Shown here: piece by piece, positions 5,306-5,841 of the stretch
How the letters are laid out: each line of letters opens with the position of its first letter
Numbering within the stretch: the stretch's first letter is position 1
Assembly (NCBI GenBank): GCA_023336875.1
Contig: JAMBLH010000101.1
Span: forward strand, 1 to 5,841
Direction: 5' to 3'
DNA: 5,841 nucleotides
From: Actinomycetes bacterium
GTDB taxonomy: Bacteria; Actinomycetota; Acidimicrobiia; Spongiisociales; UBA5794
Made by a program: the position numbers and the translations under genes
The notes under the pieces: generated by a model
Told to the model about the DNA's origin: nothing
Seen by the model: the letters and a program-made list of their open reading frames with translations, nothing else
The model's database searches: none

Positions 5306-5815
5306 ATGACAACCGACCAAGGCGCGAACATCGTCCCGGACTTCGGAGACGACGATGAGACCCGCAAGATCGCCTTCGTGTGCTCCAAGGGCTCGCTCGA
5401 TATGGCCTATCCAGCCCTCGTAATGGCATCTGGTGCGCTCGAGCAGGGTGTTGAGACACATATCTTCTTTACCTTCTGGGGCATGGACATGATCAACAAG
5501 AAGACGATGGGGAACCTGCAGTTCTCCCCCGTTGGCAACCCCGCAACTCATATGCCTGCGGCGCTCGCGCCAATTCCAGGTATGCAGGCCATGGCGACGA
5601 AACAGATGAAGAAGAAGCTCGAGGAACTCGAGATTCCTGACGTCCCTTCGTTCCTCCAGCACCTATCCGACATGGGTTGCCAGATGTGGGCATGCAAGAT
5701 GTCTGTAGATATGTTCGACCTCGACGAGGACGACATGTACGACGACCTGAACGGCATTTTGAACGTCACCGATTTCATCGAGATCATCGATGGCGCCCAA
5801 ACAATGCTGATTTAG
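5306..5815 (+). CDS. DsrE/DsrF/DrsH-like sulfurtransferase
   Basis: This is a 169-residue protein of the DsrE fold, whose members bind sulfane sulfur on conserved cysteines and pass it to partners such as TusA, TusE or DsrC. After a short acidic leader (1-20), KIAFVCSKGSLDMAYPALVMASGAL (21-45) is the first Rossmann-like strand and helix, followed by VETHIFFTFWGMDMIN (49-64). The active-site segment is MGCQMWACKMSVDMF (123-137), typical of the DsrE2/DsrE3 group. Cysteines are C26, C125 and C130; C130 in ACKMS is the expected sulfur-binding residue, with C26 and C125 as partners. Residues 77-97 (Pro/Ala/Met-rich, about NPATHMPAALAPIPGMQAMA) are a flexible hydrophobic loop of the kind seen in peripheral-membrane DsrE2 proteins. 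It stands directly behind tusE, 10 bp away, so TusE is its likely partner. Which DsrE subgroup it belongs to is not settled from the sequence alone. Confidence 0.9.
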   Translation: MTTDQGANIVPDFGDDDETRKIAFVCSKGSLDMAYPALVMASGALEQGVETHIFFTFWGMDMINKKTMGNLQFSPVGNPATHMPAALAPIPGMQAMATKQMKKKLEELEIPDVPSFLQHLSDMGCQMWACKMSVDMFDLDEDDMYDDLNGILNVTDFIEIIDGAQTMLI

Positions 5816-5818
5816 GAG
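5814..5818 (+). promoter_or_regulatory. Possible ribosome site of a further operon gene
   Basis: AGGAG overlaps the TAG stop of the DsrE-like gene, repeating the stop/Shine-Dalgarno arrangement seen after tusE. However, no ATG, GTG or TTG occurs in the remaining 23 bases, so the following gene, if any, must start beyond 5841 and may use another site. Confidence 0.3.
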
Positions 5819-5841
5819 CTGTAAGTCGACAGTTCACAGTC

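Noticed and set aside
5126..5662. Long open frame on the - strand over the tusE-dsrE region
   Set aside because: It lies opposite two well-recognised genes and its translation shows no family features; it is a reverse-strand shadow.
5819..5841. Possible small hairpin (CTGT...ACAG) after the DsrE gene
   Set aside because: The stem would be about 4 bp with no T-run, too weak to call a terminator.

Overview
The window looks like a chromosomal piece of a moderately GC-rich actinobacterium. I would guess Acidimicrobiia or a related marine or soil lineage. This is inferred from the base composition by eye, GTG/TTG start use, a secreted protein with a membrane anchor followed by a Thr-rich linker, probable leaderless starts next to a TAnnnT -10 box, and strong AGGAGG Shine-Dalgarno sites inside the rightward operon. 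No marker gene fixes the taxon. I see no rRNA, tRNA, CRISPR array or insertion sequence.

Left part (1-1437, + strand): the 3' end of an M20-family metallopeptidase (dipeptidase type) is followed 27 bp later by a membrane-anchored, extracytoplasmic, probably beta-propeller protein of unknown function. The second gene seems to have its own promoter only 6 bp before its ATG.

Middle part (1468-2823, - strand): a two-gene unit read leftward, made of a DsbA-like thioredoxin-fold protein with a monothiol CPFA motif and then a TrmH/SpoU-type tRNA or rRNA 2'-O-ribose methyltransferase. The trmH stop codon lies inside a tandem 14-bp repeat (CCGTCTACCCTCCT). The repeat resembles the promoter-like sequence in front of the DsbA-like gene.

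Right part (2824-5841, + strand): a divergent intergenic region carries a candidate CsoR/CstR-type operator overlapping a TATACT -10 box. Behind it is a tight four-gene sulfur operon: an SQR-like flavoprotein (sulfide:quinone oxidoreductase family), a DUF1641 protein, a TusE/DsrC-family sulfur carrier with only the C-terminal cysteine, and a DsrE-family sulfurtransferase. The genes are coupled by a 4-bp GTGA overlap, a 21-bp gap and a 10-bp gap, and the operon may continue past the right edge.

The likely logic, inferred from the families, is as follows. The flavoprotein oxidises sulfide or a protein-bound sulfane at the membrane and passes electrons to quinone. DUF1641 is a co-encoded accessory of unknown role. 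DsrE and TusE carry the resulting persulfide sulfur in the cytoplasm. A persulfide-sensing repressor may switch the operon on. No sulfite reductase (dsrAB), heterodisulfide reductase-like (shdr) or persulfide dioxygenase gene is visible here, so the final fate of the sulfur is not shown.
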